From positions 992,001-1,056,000 of the forward strand of contig NZ_QHKX01000002.1 in the NCBI RefSeq assembly GCF_003194625.1: a DNA stretch of 64,000 nt, in the 5' to 3' direction. Source of the stretch: Nocardioides solisilvae (GTDB lineage: Bacteria; Actinomycetota; Actinomycetes; Propionibacteriales; Nocardioidaceae). The notes under the pieces were generated by a model, which was not told where the DNA came from, ran no database searches, and saw only the letters and a list, made by a program, of their open reading frames with translations. Position 1 is the first letter of the stretch; each line of letters begins with the position of its first letter. Position numbers and translations under genes: made by a program. This document shows positions 29,536-38,336 of the stretch, piece after piece.

Positions 29536-30765
29536 TCACCCACGCTCCAGCACGTCGCCGGTGAGCTGCCAGGTCTTGCCGTCGAACTCCATCATCTGCA
29601 CCTGGGTGGTGAAGAAGGGGTAGTCCTCGGCGGTCTTGACCGTCACCTCGGGGAGGAAGAGGTCGGGGGCGACGCCCTCGAGGCTCTGCGCGCTCTCGAG
29701 CATGTCCTCGCGGGTGCAGCCCTCCATCCCCTCGAGGACGGCGACCATGATCTGGGCGGTGGTGTAGCCGTTGGCGGCCGTGGAGTCGGCGGCCTCGACG
29801 TCGGAGCTGTGCTTCTTGGCGAACTCCATCCACGCCTTCATGCCCTCGTCGTCGGACCAGCTCGGGTCGGAGACGTCCTTGAGCCAGGTGAACGAGACCG
29901 CGTCGACGGCGCCCGCGCCGGCCGGCTGCATGATGTTCTTCGCGTGGTTGGTGCCCGAGGTGACCAGCGTGAGCGGCTTCCAGCCGATCTCGTTGGCCTT
30001 CTTCAGGGACTGCGTCATGAAGGTGCCGGTGGCGTAGTTGAGCCAGACGTCGGCGCCGGAGCTCGACAGGTTGACCACCTGGGAGTCGGCCGAGCCGCCC
30101 GACTGCTCGTAGGCCTGGGTGCTGACGATCTCGATGTCGCTGCCCTCGAACTCGGCCTCGAAGTTGTCGACCATGCCCTTGCCGAAGCCGTCGTTCTGGT
30201 AGAGGATCCCGACCTTCGCGCCGGGGGCGTTCTCCCGCACGTAGTCGGCCATCACCTTGGCCTCGAACTCGTACTGCGGCAGGAAGGCCATCGACCAGTT
30301 CTCCTCCTGGTCGAGGAACTCGTCGGTGCCGGTCATGGCGAAGAGGTTGGGGATGCCCTCGCCCTGCATGTAGTCGCTGATCGCCAGGTTGGGCGAGGTG
30401 CCGAGCACGTTCATCATCGCGAAGATGCCGTCCTCCTCGACGAGGCTGCGCGTGTTGCTCACGGTGCGCGCCGGGTCGTAGGCGTCGTCCATGGCCTTGT
30501 ACTCGACCTTGCGGGTCTTGCCGTCGCCCATCTTGACGCCGCCGGCGGCGTTGATGTCGTCGAAGTAGGCGTCGCTGGCGCGGGCGATGGCGCCGTAGAC
30601 GGCGGCCGCGCCGGACATCGGCAGGCTCGACCCGATCTTCACCGTCGAGTCGGTGATGCCGGTGTCGCAGCCCCCGGAACCCGAGGCACTCGAGTCGTCA
30701 CGCCCGCCACACGCGGACAGGACCAGGGCGCCGCAGACGGCGAGGACGGAAAGACGGCGGTTCAT
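29536..30765 (-). CDS. livK: Liv-type ABC transporter substrate-binding lipoprotein
   Basis: The 409-residue protein has a lipoprotein signal peptide (MNRRLSVLAVCGALVLSAC, acylated Cys19) and a type I periplasmic-binding-protein fold (VKIGSSLPMSGAAAVYGAI, AYDPARTVSNTRSLVEED, ILYQNDGFGKGMVDNF). This fold binds branched-chain amino acids but also many carboxylates, aromatic acids and amides. It heads the five-gene liv operon and lies back to back with the CoA catabolic island, so a carboxylic acid used by that island is a plausible ligand; this is inference. A CRP-like site and a palindrome lie upstream. Confidence 0.92.
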   Translation of the reverse strand: MNRRLSVLAVCGALVLSACGGRDDSSASGSGGCDTGITDSTVKIGSSLPMSGAAAVYGAIARASDAYFDDINAAGGVKMGDGKTRKVEYKAMDDAYDPARTVSNTRSLVEEDGIFAMMNVLGTSPNLAISDYMQGEGIPNLFAMTGTDEFLDQEENWSMAFLPQYEFEAKVMADYVRENAPGAKVGILYQNDGFGKGMVDNFEAEFEGSDIEIVSTQAYEQSGGSADSQVVNLSSSGADVWLNYATGTFMTQSLKKANEIGWKPLTLVTSGTNHAKNIMQPAGAGAVDAVSFTWLKDVSDPSWSDDEGMKAWMEFAKKHSSDVEAADSTAANGYTTAQIMVAVLEGMEGCTREDMLESAQSLEGVAPDLFLPEVTVKTAEDYPFFTTQVQMMEFDGKTWQLTGDVLERG

Positions 30766-30890
30766 GATGCCTCCGGGAAACGTTTGGTCCGCACACCGGG
30801 GTCGGTGTCGAAAGTTCACTGCATACCGATCGATCGCTCCACAGCGAACACGTTGAACGGGCACTCAGTCAAGAGCCACGCCTGAAAAAG

Positions 30891-30906
30891 TGTGATCCAG
30901 TTCACC
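30891..30906. promoter_or_regulatory. CRP/GlxR-like operator between the liv operon and the CoA island
   Basis: TGTGATCCAGTTCACC matches TGTGA-N6-TCACA except for the final base. It lies in the 268-bp divergent region 30766-31033. Confidence 0.55.
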
Positions 30907-30937
30907 GAACGAACTGAAAAAGGTTTAGCCTTCCGAG

Positions 30938-30951
30938 CGCGCGCTCGTTCA
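30938..30951. promoter_or_regulatory. Weaker member of the island operator family plus palindrome
   Basis: CGCGCGCTCGTTCA matches the island operator TTAGCGCTCGTTCA at 11 of 14 positions. It overlaps the perfect palindrome CGAGCGCGCGCTCG (30934-30947), and AACTGAA (30912-30918) with TTCAGTT (30948-30954) form another inverted pair nearby. Confidence 0.4.
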
Positions 30952-31033
30952 GTTACTGTGTCGCACGTCTCCCACCAACCCCGTCGGGGCCGCCTCGGCG
31001 CCCCGCCCGACGAGAGTTGCCCCGTTGGACACC

Positions 31034-32056
31034 ATGGCCCCCTCCCCGCCCCGCGGCGGCACCGAGCAGGAGCTCGTCGACCGCCTCGAGGAGCGTCTGT
31101 GCGCGCTGCTCGGCGACGGCACCCGCCTGACCGGGCTGCGTCGCGTCTCGGGCGGCGCCAGCCGTCAGACCTGGGCGCTGGACGTGCGCTCCCCCGACGG
31201 CGCGGAGCAGGCCCTCGTGCTGCGCCGCGACCCCCCGTCGGAACCCCGCCCCGAGGAGATGGCCCGCGAGGCGGTCGCGCTGCGGGCCGCCCGGCGCCAC
31301 GGCGTCCCGGGCCCGGACCTCGTCGACGCGAGCACCGACCCGGGAGTGCTCGGCGCCCCCTACCTCCTCATGACGTTCGTGCAGGGCGAGACGATTGCCC
31401 GCAAGATCCTCCGCGACGACCGCTTCGCCGTGGCCCGCTCGCGCCTCGTCGCCGACCTGGGGCGGGCCGCAGCGGCCATCCACCAGGTGCCGGCCGCCGA
31501 GGTCGCCGGCCTCCCGACGTTCGACATGCTCGCCGAGCTGCGCGCCCGCTACGCCTCCGTCGGGGTGCTGCGGCCGGCGATCGAGCTCGCCTTCCGCTGG
31601 CTCGAGGAGCACCGCCCGCCGCCCACGCCCGAGCCCGTGCTCGTGCACGGCGACTTCCGGCTGGGCAACGTCATCGTCGACGAGCAGGGCCTGGCCGCCG
31701 TGCTCGACTGGGAGCTGGTGCACGTCGGCGACCCGATGGAGGACCTCGGCTACCTCTCGATCCGCGCCTGGCGCTTCGGCGGCCCGCTGCCGGTGGCAGG
31801 CGTCGGCGGCTTCGACCAGCTCTTCGACGCCTACGAGGAGGCCAGCGGGGTCCGTCCTGACCCCGAGGTCGTCTTCTGGTGGCAGGTGCTCGGCACGCTC
31901 TCGTGGGCTGTCGGCTGTCTCCAGCAGGCCCACCGGCACTTCTCCGGGGCGACCCGGTCGGTCGAGCTGGCCGCCATCGGACGACGCACGGCCGAGCAGG
32001 AGCACGACCTACTCCGCATGCTCCATCCCCGCCTCCGCACGAGCAGGAGCTCCTGA
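31034..32056 (+). CDS. APH-like kinase, probable 4-hydroxyacyl-CoA kinase (LvaA/ACAD10-11 kinase type)
   Basis: The 340-residue protein has the aminoglycoside-phosphotransferase fold: SGGASRQTWAL (nucleotide loop), VLRRDPP with the ATP-binding Lys region replaced by Arg-rich sequence, the catalytic loop VLVHGDFRLGNVIVD and the metal-binding LDWELVHVGDPMEDLGYL. Members with this exact wording occur as the kinase half of ACAD10/11 and as LvaA, which phosphorylates 4-hydroxyvaleryl-CoA in levulinate catabolism. The next gene encodes a small DUF6285-like protein, comparable to LvaB, followed by a CoA ligase. ATG 31034 is the likely start; TTG 31025 is possible. Confidence 0.85.
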   Translation: MAPSPPRGGTEQELVDRLEERLCALLGDGTRLTGLRRVSGGASRQTWALDVRSPDGAEQALVLRRDPPSEPRPEEMAREAVALRAARRHGVPGPDLVDASTDPGVLGAPYLLMTFVQGETIARKILRDDRFAVARSRLVADLGRAAAAIHQVPAAEVAGLPTFDMLAELRARYASVGVLRPAIELAFRWLEEHRPPPTPEPVLVHGDFRLGNVIVDEQGLAAVLDWELVHVGDPMEDLGYLSIRAWRFGGPLPVAGVGGFDQLFDAYEEASGVRPDPEVVFWWQVLGTLSWAVGCLQQAHRHFSGATRSVELAAIGRRTAEQEHDLLRMLHPRLRTSRSS

Positions 32057-32430
32057 TGCTGCACACCTACCCCGATGCCCGCGAGATCGTCACCGCGGTC
32101 ACCGAGTTCCTGCGTGACGAGGTCATGCCCCGGACCGAGGGGGCCCTCTCGTTCCACGCCCGAGTCGCTGCCAACCTGCTGGACACCCTCGGCCGCGAGC
32201 TCGAGCAGGGCGCCCCCGGCGAGGCCAGGCTGGCCGCCTGGCTCGAGCAGCTCGGCGTCGCCGACGAGGACGAGCTGGCGCTGAAGATCCGCGCCGGCGA
32301 GCTCGCGGACGACGACGCGGACGTGGTCGACGCTCTCTGGACCGCCACCGTCGACCGGCTCGCGGTCGCCAACCCCAAGTACCTCGACGACGACGTGGCG
32401 GACGACCCGCGCTCCGCCGCCGCCCACTGA
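32056..32430 (+). CDS. Small DUF6285-like protein, probable kinase partner (LvaB-like)
   Basis: This 124-residue acidic protein is mostly helical (TYPDAREIVTAVTEFLRDEVMPRTEGALSFHARVAANLL). Proteins with this opening accompany the APH-like kinases; in Pseudomonas LvaB, a protein of this size, is required for LvaA activity. I match it by memory and context, not by an alignment. Its ATG overlaps the kinase stop (TGATG), so the two are translationally coupled, which fits a stoichiometric complex. Confidence 0.75.
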   Translation: MLHTYPDAREIVTAVTEFLRDEVMPRTEGALSFHARVAANLLDTLGRELEQGAPGEARLAAWLEQLGVADEDELALKIRAGELADDDADVVDALWTATVDRLAVANPKYLDDDVADDPRSAAAH

Positions 32431-32457
32431 CCCCCACACCTTCCGGGAGGAAACCCC

Positions 32458-34056
32458 ATGCACACCCAGACCGAGACCCCCACGCCGCACACCCGGCTCT
32501 CCTGGGTCGACCAGGTCAGCAAGCACGCCCGGAGCAAGCCCGAGCACGCGGCCCTGCGGTTCCGCGGCGAGACCACCACCTGGGCCCAGCTCGACGACCG
32601 CACCCGCCGTCTCTCGTCCGCGCTCAGGGCGCGAGGCGTCGGCGAGGGCGACCGCGTCCTCGTGCTGCTCACCAACCGCCCCGAGTTCGTCGAGTCGCTC
32701 GTCGCGATCAACCGGCTCGGCGCGATCGCCGTCCCTGTGAACTTCCGCCTCGTCGCCGACGAGGTCGCCTTCCTCGCGGAGAACTCGGGCTCCTGCGCCG
32801 TGGTGGTCGAGGAGTCCCTCTCCGACCTGGTCAGCAAGGTGCGGGCGGGCAAGGAGGACCGCCTCCCCTGCCTCGTCGTGGCCGGCGACCCAACGGGTGC
32901 CGGCCGCGGGGCCGAGGCCTACGAGGACGTGATCGCCTCGGCCGAGCCGCTGCCGGGCGACGGCCCGCAGGACCTGTCGGCCTGCGCGCTCATCATGTAC
33001 ACCTCCGGCACCACCGGGCTGCCCAAGGGGGCGATGCTCACCTACGAGAACCTGCTCGGCCAGACGATCACCCTCATCCAGGCCTTCAGGCTCGTCCGGC
33101 AGGACGAGGTCGGGGCCATCACGTCGCCGATGTTCCACATCGCCGCGGTGGGCGCCCTCGTGCCGCAGCTCATCCTCGGCTACACCTCGGTGATCACCCC
33201 GACCGGCTCGTTCGACGCCGAGAGCTTCCTCGACCTCATCGAGTCGGAGGGGGCGACCAGCGCGTTCCTCGTGCCCACGCAGTGGCAGGCCGTCTGCGCC
33301 AGCCCGACGATCAAGGACCGCAAGCTCAACCTCCGCAACCTCGCGTGGGGTGCGGCGCCCGCGACCCCCTCGGTGCTCCGCGCCATGGCCGAGGCGTTCC
33401 CCGGCATCGACAACGTCTGCACGTTCGGCCAGACCGAGATGTCGCCCGTCACCACGGTGCTCACCGGCGAGGACGCGATCCGCAAGATCGGCTCGATCGG
33501 CCGCCCCGTCCCGCTGGTGGACGTGCGCGTCGTCGACCCGATGATGGAGGACGTGAAGCCGGGCGAGATCGGCGAGATCGTCTACCGCGGTCCGCAGACG
33601 ATGATCGGCTACTGGCAGAACCCCGAGGCGACGGCCGACGCCTTCCGTGGGGGCTGGTTCCACTCCGGCGACCTCGTCCGGGTCGACGAGGACGGCTTCT
33701 ACTACGTCGTCGACCGGCTCAAGGACATGATCATCTCGGGCGGCGAGAACATCTACAGCGCCGAGGTGGAGGCCGTCGTCGCCGACCATCCGAAGGTCAA
33801 GGAGGTCGCCCTGGTCGGGGCGCCGCACCCCAAGTGGGGCGAGACCCCGGTCGCCATCGTGGTGCCCTACGACCCGGCCGACCCGCCGATCGAGGAGGAC
33901 GTGATCCGCTTCTGCGCCGAGCGCCTGGCGTCGTACAAGAAGCCGACGCAGGTCGTGGTGCTCGACGAGCTGCCGCGCAACGCCTCGGGCAAGATCACCA
34001 AGCCGCCGCTGCGGCAGATGGTCGTCGAGCGCCGCGCCGAGAGCGTGGCGCCCTGA
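32458..34056 (+). CDS. Acyl-CoA synthetase (AMP-forming; FadD/LvaE-like)
   Basis: The 532-residue enzyme has the adenylate-forming motifs MYTSGTTGLPKGAML (phosphate loop), CTFGQTEMSP, GWFHSGDLVRVDEDGF and YVVDRLKDMIISGGENIYSAEVE, and the C-terminal catalytic lysine in NASGKITK. It activates a carboxylic acid to its CoA ester. As third gene after the kinase and its partner it would perform the entry step of the pathway. A GGGAGG site lies eight bases upstream of the ATG. A strong terminator follows. Confidence 0.94.
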   Translation: MHTQTETPTPHTRLSWVDQVSKHARSKPEHAALRFRGETTTWAQLDDRTRRLSSALRARGVGEGDRVLVLLTNRPEFVESLVAINRLGAIAVPVNFRLVADEVAFLAENSGSCAVVVEESLSDLVSKVRAGKEDRLPCLVVAGDPTGAGRGAEAYEDVIASAEPLPGDGPQDLSACALIMYTSGTTGLPKGAMLTYENLLGQTITLIQAFRLVRQDEVGAITSPMFHIAAVGALVPQLILGYTSVITPTGSFDAESFLDLIESEGATSAFLVPTQWQAVCASPTIKDRKLNLRNLAWGAAPATPSVLRAMAEAFPGIDNVCTFGQTEMSPVTTVLTGEDAIRKIGSIGRPVPLVDVRVVDPMMEDVKPGEIGEIVYRGPQTMIGYWQNPEATADAFRGGWFHSGDLVRVDEDGFYYVVDRLKDMIISGGENIYSAEVEAVVADHPKVKEVALVGAPHPKWGETPVAIVVPYDPADPPIEEDVIRFCAERLASYKKPTQVVVLDELPRNASGKITKPPLRQMVVERRAESVAP

Positions 34057-34091
34057 CCGGGTCCTGACCCGGGCAGCCCCACCGGCACGAC

Positions 34092-34134
34092 GAAGGCCCG
34101 CCGCGATCCCCCGAGGGGGTCGCGGCGGGCCTTT
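34092..34134. terminator. Bidirectional intrinsic terminator
   Basis: A long GC stem, AAGGCCCGCCGCGA...TCGCGGCGGGCCTT, with about 20 base pairs and a tiny loop separates convergent genes ending at 34056 and 34162. Confidence 0.85.
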
Positions 34135-34161
34135 CGACGTGGCGGCCGGCGCGGGGCGCCG

Positions 34162-35322
34162 TCAGGCGCGGCGGCCCAGCAGTTCGCCGGCGATGACGGT
34201 CTTGAGGATCTCGTTGGTGCCGCCGAAGATCCGCAGGATCCGCGAGTCGACGAAGGCGCGGGCCACGGCGTACTCCTTCATGTAGCCGTAGCCGCCGTGC
34301 AGCTGCAGGCAGCGGTCGACCACGCGGTTGACCACCTCCGAGGCCCACATCTTGGCCTTGGCGGCCTCGACGGCGGTGAGGGTGCCGTCGTTCCAGGCCC
34401 GCACGCAGGCGTCCACGTAGGTGCGCGTCACGTCGACCTCGGTGGCCATCTCGGCCAGCTGGAAGCGGGTGTTCTGGAAGGAGGCCACGGGCTGGCCGAA
34501 GGCCTCCCGCTCCTTGGTGTAGCGGACGGTGTCCGCGAGCACCTGCGTCGCCCCGGCCACCGCGCCGGCGGCGATCGAGAGGCGCTCCAGCGGCAGCATC
34601 TGCATGAGCTGACCGAAGCCGCCGCCGACCTCGCCGAGGACGTTGGCGTCGGGGACGAAGACGTCCTCGAAGACGAGCTCGGCGGTGTCCTGGGCGACCA
34701 GGCCGATCTTGTCGAGCTTGCGGCCGCGGCCGAAGCCCTCCATGCCCTCCGCGACGACCATGAGCGTGAAGCCCTGCGGGCCGCCCTCGGGGTCGGTGCG
34801 GACCACGGTGATGACCAGGTCGGACTGGATGCCGTTGGTGATGAAGGTCTTGGCGCCGTTGACCCGCCAACCGCCCTCCTCGCGCACGCCGGAGGTCTTG
34901 ATGCCGCGCAGGTCGCTGCCGGTGCCGGGCTCGGTCATCGCGATCGCGCCGATGATCTCGCCGCTGGCCATCCCGGGGAGCCAGCGCTCGCGCTGCTCCT
35001 CGGTGCCGATCTCGGCGACGTACGGCACGGCGATGTCGTCCTGCAGCGAGAAGCTGGAGACCAGGGAGGCGGCGCCCACCCGGTGCAGCTCCTCGATCAC
35101 GACGTTGCGGTAGCGGTAGTCGCGGAGCATCCCCGCGCCGCCGTGCTCGACGGGCACCGACAGCCCGACCAGGCCCTGCTTGCCCGCGGCGACCCAGACG
35201 TCGCGACCGGTGATGCCGGCCTCGTCCCACGCGGCGAGGTTCGGCTCGACCTCGCGGGAGACGAACTCCCGGGCGGCGACGCGGAACGCCTCGTGGTCCT
35301 CGGTGTAGAGATTCCTGTCCAT
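34162..35322 (-). CDS. Acyl-CoA dehydrogenase (LCAD/isovaleryl-CoA type active site)
   Basis: The 386-residue protein has AMTEPGTGSDL, WRVNGAKTFITNG, KEREAFGQPVASFQ and LHGGYGYMKEYAVAR. In the usual MCAD-type site the sequence is IFGGTNEI, so that glutamate is absent, but Glu246 in PLERLSIAAGAVAGA stands where isovaleryl-CoA and long-chain acyl-CoA dehydrogenases keep their base. It is thus active-site complete. It ends the operon family III CoA transferase - crotonase - dehydrogenase. In the levulinate pathway a dehydrogenase-family protein (LvaC) acts on 4-phosphoacyl-CoA, so this is one candidate for that role. Confidence 0.92.
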   Translation of the reverse strand: MDRNLYTEDHEAFRVAAREFVSREVEPNLAAWDEAGITGRDVWVAAGKQGLVGLSVPVEHGGAGMLRDYRYRNVVIEELHRVGAASLVSSFSLQDDIAVPYVAEIGTEEQRERWLPGMASGEIIGAIAMTEPGTGSDLRGIKTSGVREEGGWRVNGAKTFITNGIQSDLVITVVRTDPEGGPQGFTLMVVAEGMEGFGRGRKLDKIGLVAQDTAELVFEDVFVPDANVLGEVGGGFGQLMQMLPLERLSIAAGAVAGATQVLADTVRYTKEREAFGQPVASFQNTRFQLAEMATEVDVTRTYVDACVRAWNDGTLTAVEAAKAKMWASEVVNRVVDRCLQLHGGYGYMKEYAVARAFVDSRILRIFGGTNEILKTVIAGELLGRRA

Positions 35323-35386
35323 GCTGGGCTCCTCGGTTGGCGTTGACGGAGACGTCGTCGACGGCTCCTGCGGTGCGCTGCTCGGG

Positions 35387-36223
35387 TCATGGACGGCGTC
35401 CCAGGGAGGCCATCCGCCGGGCGACGGCGGCCAGCTGCTCCTCGCTCCCCATGAGGGCGGTGATCACCTCCTGCTCGGCGCGCAGCCCCTCGGCCAGTCC
35501 GCCGTCGGCTCCTCCCCCGTTGGACCCACGCCCGTCGGCCAGGCCGACCAGGCGCTTGATCCCGCGGGTGGCGCTGCGGCTGTGCCCGGCCACCTCGCGG
35601 GCCAGGGCCAGGGCCGCCTCCCGCGGCTCGGGGTCGAGCCGGGTGACCAGGCCGAGCCGGTGCGCCTCCTCGCCGTCGACGGTGCGCCCGGTGAGGGCGA
35701 GGTCGAGGGCGACGTCGCGGCCGACGAGCCCGGGGAGGACCTGGGTGCCCGTCATGTCGGGCACGAGGCCCCACAGGACCTCGGTCACCGAGAGCCGCGC
35801 GTCGGGGGCGGCGATCCGCAGGTCCGCGCCGAGCGCGACCTGGAGGCCGCCGCCCAGGGCGACCCCGTGGACGGCGGCGACGACCGGCACCGGCACCAGC
35901 GACCAGACGTGCGCGGCCTGCTGGCCCAGCGCCTCCGCGGCGCCCAGCGGCTCGACCGGGGCCAGCAGCGCCGAGGCGTCCTCCTCCCCCATCCGCTCGA
36001 ACTCGGCGAAGTCGAGGCCCGCGCTGAACGCCCGCCCCTCCCCGCTGAGCACCACGGCGCCCAGCTCGTCGGGGCCGAGCGCGGCGAGGCGCCGGCCCGC
36101 GTCGACGAGCGCCTGCATCGTCGCCGGGCCGAGCGCGTTGAGCTTCTCGGGGCGGTTGAGCCGCACGTCGGCCACGCCGTCGGCGACGGTCACGACGACG
36201 TGCCCGCGCTCCTCGGTCGCCAT
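35387..36223 (-). CDS. Enoyl-CoA hydratase/isomerase family protein
   Basis: The 278-residue crotonase has LNRPEKLNALG, GEGRAFSAGLDF and AVHGVALGGGLQVALGADL. By eye alignment Glu164 of classical hydratase is kept (SVTEVLWG) while Glu144 is Gln, and a PaaG-type Asp is also present in LVPDMTG. Activity may therefore be hydration, isomerisation or lyase. A Gly-rich insert (GRGSNGGGADGG) near residue 245 is unusual. ATG 36223 lies five bases after the CoA-transferase stop. Confidence 0.88.
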   Translation of the reverse strand: MATEERGHVVVTVADGVADVRLNRPEKLNALGPATMQALVDAGRRLAALGPDELGAVVLSGEGRAFSAGLDFAEFERMGEEDASALLAPVEPLGAAEALGQQAAHVWSLVPVPVVAAVHGVALGGGLQVALGADLRIAAPDARLSVTEVLWGLVPDMTGTQVLPGLVGRDVALDLALTGRTVDGEEAHRLGLVTRLDPEPREAALALAREVAGHSRSATRGIKRLVGLADGRGSNGGGADGGLAEGLRAEQEVITALMGSEEQLAAVARRMASLGRRP

Positions 36224-36228
36224 GCCGC

Positions 36229-37311
36229 TCAGCTCCAGTCCGCGAGGACGGCGTCGAGGTCGCCCACGACGTTCGGGTCGGAGCCGTCGCGGTCCGGCGA
36301 GCCCGAGAGCCGCGGGGCGGGCCTCGCCTCGGGGCCCCACGGGCGCTCGACGACGGAGCCGCGGGCGGCCAAGTGGGGGTGCGCGGAGACCTCGTCGAAC
36401 CGCAGCACGGGGGTGACGCACGCGTCGGTGCCGTCGAAGACCTTCGCCCACTCGTCGCGGGTCCGGCTGGCGAACGCCGCCTCAAGGGCCTCGTGCAGCT
36501 CGGGCCAGCGGGCCCGGTCGTCCTGGCCGGGAAGGCGGGCGGGGTCGAGCCCGAGGCCGGCGAGCATGACCGCGTAGAACTGCGGCTCGATGCAGCCGAC
36601 TGCCACGTGCCGGTCGTCGGCACACGTGTAGGTGCGGTAGTACGGCGCCGCCCCGTCGAGGAGGTTCTCCTCCCGCCCGTCGGTCCACAGCCCCTGGCTC
36701 CGCAGCTCCCAGATCGACTGGGCGAGGACGCTCGCCCCGTCGACCATCGCCGCGTCGACCACCTGGCCCTGACCGGTGCGCGTGCGCTCCAGCAGCGCGG
36801 CGAGGATCCCCTGGACCAGGACCATCGAGCCGCCCCCGAAGTCGCCGACGAGGTTGAGCGGCGGCACCGGCCGGTCCCGCCCGCCGATGGCGTGCAGCGC
36901 CCCCGTGACGGAGATGTAGTTGATGTCGTGGCCCGCCGTCAAGGCCCACGGGCCGTCCTGGCCCCAGCCGGTCATCCGCGCGTGCACGAGGCCGGGGTTG
37001 ACGGCGTGCAGCGCGTCGGGCCCCAGGTCGAGGCGCTCGGCGACGCCGGGGCGGAAGCCCTCGACGAGCACGTCGGCCAGCCGGGCGAGCGCGACGACGC
37101 GCTCGCGGTCCCCGGGGTCCTTGAGGTCGGCGACCACGGTGGTGCGCCCCCGGGACGTGTGCCCCTGGCGCGCCACCTCGGCCTCCGGGGTACCGGGCCG
37201 GACCACGCGGACCACCTCGGCGCCGAGGTCGGCCAGCAGCATGCACGCGTGCGGACCCGGACCGATGCCGGCCAGCTCGAGCACCCTCGTTCCCTGCAGT
37301 GGTCGACCCAT
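36229..37311 (-). CDS. Family III CoA transferase, alpha-methylacyl-CoA racemase-like (AMACR/Mcr)
   Basis: The 360-residue protein has the CaiB/BaiF fold with [24 protein letters not shown], and the AMACR-specific pair [13 protein letters not shown] (catalytic His) and [11 protein letters not shown] (catalytic Asp). AMACR equilibrates (2R)- and (2S)-methylacyl-CoA, needed to oxidise methyl-branched chains such as isoprenoids or sterol side chains. That points to a methyl-branched substrate for the island. A GAAGGAGCGGAG site precedes the ATG. A regulon palindrome lies 63 bp upstream, shared with the divergent crotonase gene. Confidence 0.92.
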   Translation of the reverse strand: MGRPLQGTRVLELAGIGPGPHACMLLADLGAEVVRVVRPGTPEAEVARQGHTSRGRTTVVADLKDPGDRERVVALARLADVLVEGFRPGVAERLDLGPDALHAVNPGLVHARMTGWGQDGPWALTAGHDINYISVTGALHAIGGRDRPVPPLNLVGDFGGGSMVLVQGILAALLERTRTGQGQVVDAAMVDGASVLAQSIWELRSQGLWTDGREENLLDGAAPYYRTYTCADDRHVAVGCIEPQFYAVMLAGLGLDPARLPGQDDRARWPELHEALEAAFASRTRDEWAKVFDGTDACVTPVLRFDEVSAHPHLAARGSVVERPWGPEARPAPRLSGSPDRDGSDPNVVGDLDAVLADWS

Positions 37312-37373
37312 CTCCGCTCCTTCGCCTCGGCCCCGGCCGTTGTGGCGGGGCTTCTCCAGCGCTACCTTATGAA

Positions 37374-37387
37374 TTAGCGCTCGTTAA
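37374..37387. promoter_or_regulatory. Island operator, TTAGCGCTCGTTAA
   Basis: A 14-bp near-palindrome between the divergent AMACR-like and crotonase genes. Three further close copies occur at 39609, 46373 and 48383, always before operon starts. Confidence 0.75.
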
Positions 37388-37401
37388 GTCTAGGAGGACT
37401 G

Positions 37402-38241
37402 ATGGCAGCCGTCGAGGTGCACTCCCCCGCACCGCACGTCACCCAGATCACCCTGAACCGGCCCGACCGGCTCAACGCCCTCGACGCCGGGATGGTCCGC
37501 GACCTCTCCGCGGCGCTCCGGGAGGTCGCCGCCGACCGGGACTGCCGCGTCGTCGTGCTGACCGGCGCCGGACGGGGCTTCTGCGCCGGGCTCGACCTGA
37601 CGGGGTACGACGCCGCCGACGGCGAGGCGGGCGACGCGGACGACGGGGGCGCCGCGGGTGGTGCGGGTGCGCCCGACCCGGTCGCGATCCTCGCGCGCCA
37701 GCGCGAGATCGCCCAGCTGGCCCACCAGCTCCACTCCCTCCCGCAGCCGGTCATCGCCGCGGTCAACGGCGCGGCTGCCGGAGGCGGCCTCGCGCTCGTC
37801 CTGGCCAGCGACGTGCGGGTCTGCGTCCCGTCGGCGGTCTTCGCCGTCTCCTTCATCCGGGCCGGCTACTCCGCGTGCGACATCGGGGTCTCCTGGCTCC
37901 TGCCCCGCGTCGTCGGCGCCGGCCGCGCCCACGAGCTGATGCTCACCGGGCGCCGGTGCTCCAGCGAGGAGGCCCACCGGATCGGGCTGGTGACCGAGGT
38001 CCACGAGCCCGACCGGCTGCTCGAGGCGGCGCTGGAGAAGGCGGCCGAGATCATGCTCAACCCGCCGTTCTCGGTGGAGCTGACCAAGCAGGGCATGTGG
38101 CTGGCGCTGGAGACCCCGTCGTTCGCCACGGCCGTCGAGCTGGAGAACCGCCAGCAGGTGGTCACCGCCCTGACCCGGGACCGGGCCGAGGCGACCGCCG
38201 CGTTCCTGGAGAAGCGCGCCCCGCGCTACGAGGGCCGCTGA
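37402..38241 (+). CDS. Enoyl-CoA hydratase/isomerase family protein
   Basis: The 279-residue crotonase has LNRPDRLNALDA, GRGFCAGLDLTGYD and AVNGAAAGGGLALVLASD. Both classical hydratase glutamates are replaced, while SACDIGVSWLLPR carries the isomerase-type Asp, as in many mycobacterial EchA proteins. An acidic, Gly/Ala-rich insertion (about residues 75-95) follows the oxyanion region. It is a single-gene transcript divergent from the AMACR operon, with the regulon operator 15 bp before its ATG. Confidence 0.9.
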   Translation: MAAVEVHSPAPHVTQITLNRPDRLNALDAGMVRDLSAALREVAADRDCRVVVLTGAGRGFCAGLDLTGYDAADGEAGDADDGGAAGGAGAPDPVAILARQREIAQLAHQLHSLPQPVIAAVNGAAAGGGLALVLASDVRVCVPSAVFAVSFIRAGYSACDIGVSWLLPRVVGAGRAHELMLTGRRCSSEEAHRIGLVTEVHEPDRLLEAALEKAAEIMLNPPFSVELTKQGMWLALETPSFATAVELENRQQVVTALTRDRAEATAAFLEKRAPRYEGR

Positions 38242-38261
38242 GCCCCTGAGCCCCTGAGGCT

Positions 38262-38302
38262 GGAGGCCGGGCACTCCCTGCGCGAGGGAGTGCCCGGCCT
38301 CC
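38262..38302. terminator. Bidirectional intrinsic terminator
   Basis: A perfect 18-bp stem (38262-38279 with 38285-38302) and a 5-nt loop lie between convergent genes. Confidence 0.87.
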
Positions 38303-38336
38303 GGCGGTCCGGGTGCCGGTCCGCGGACCGGCCCGC

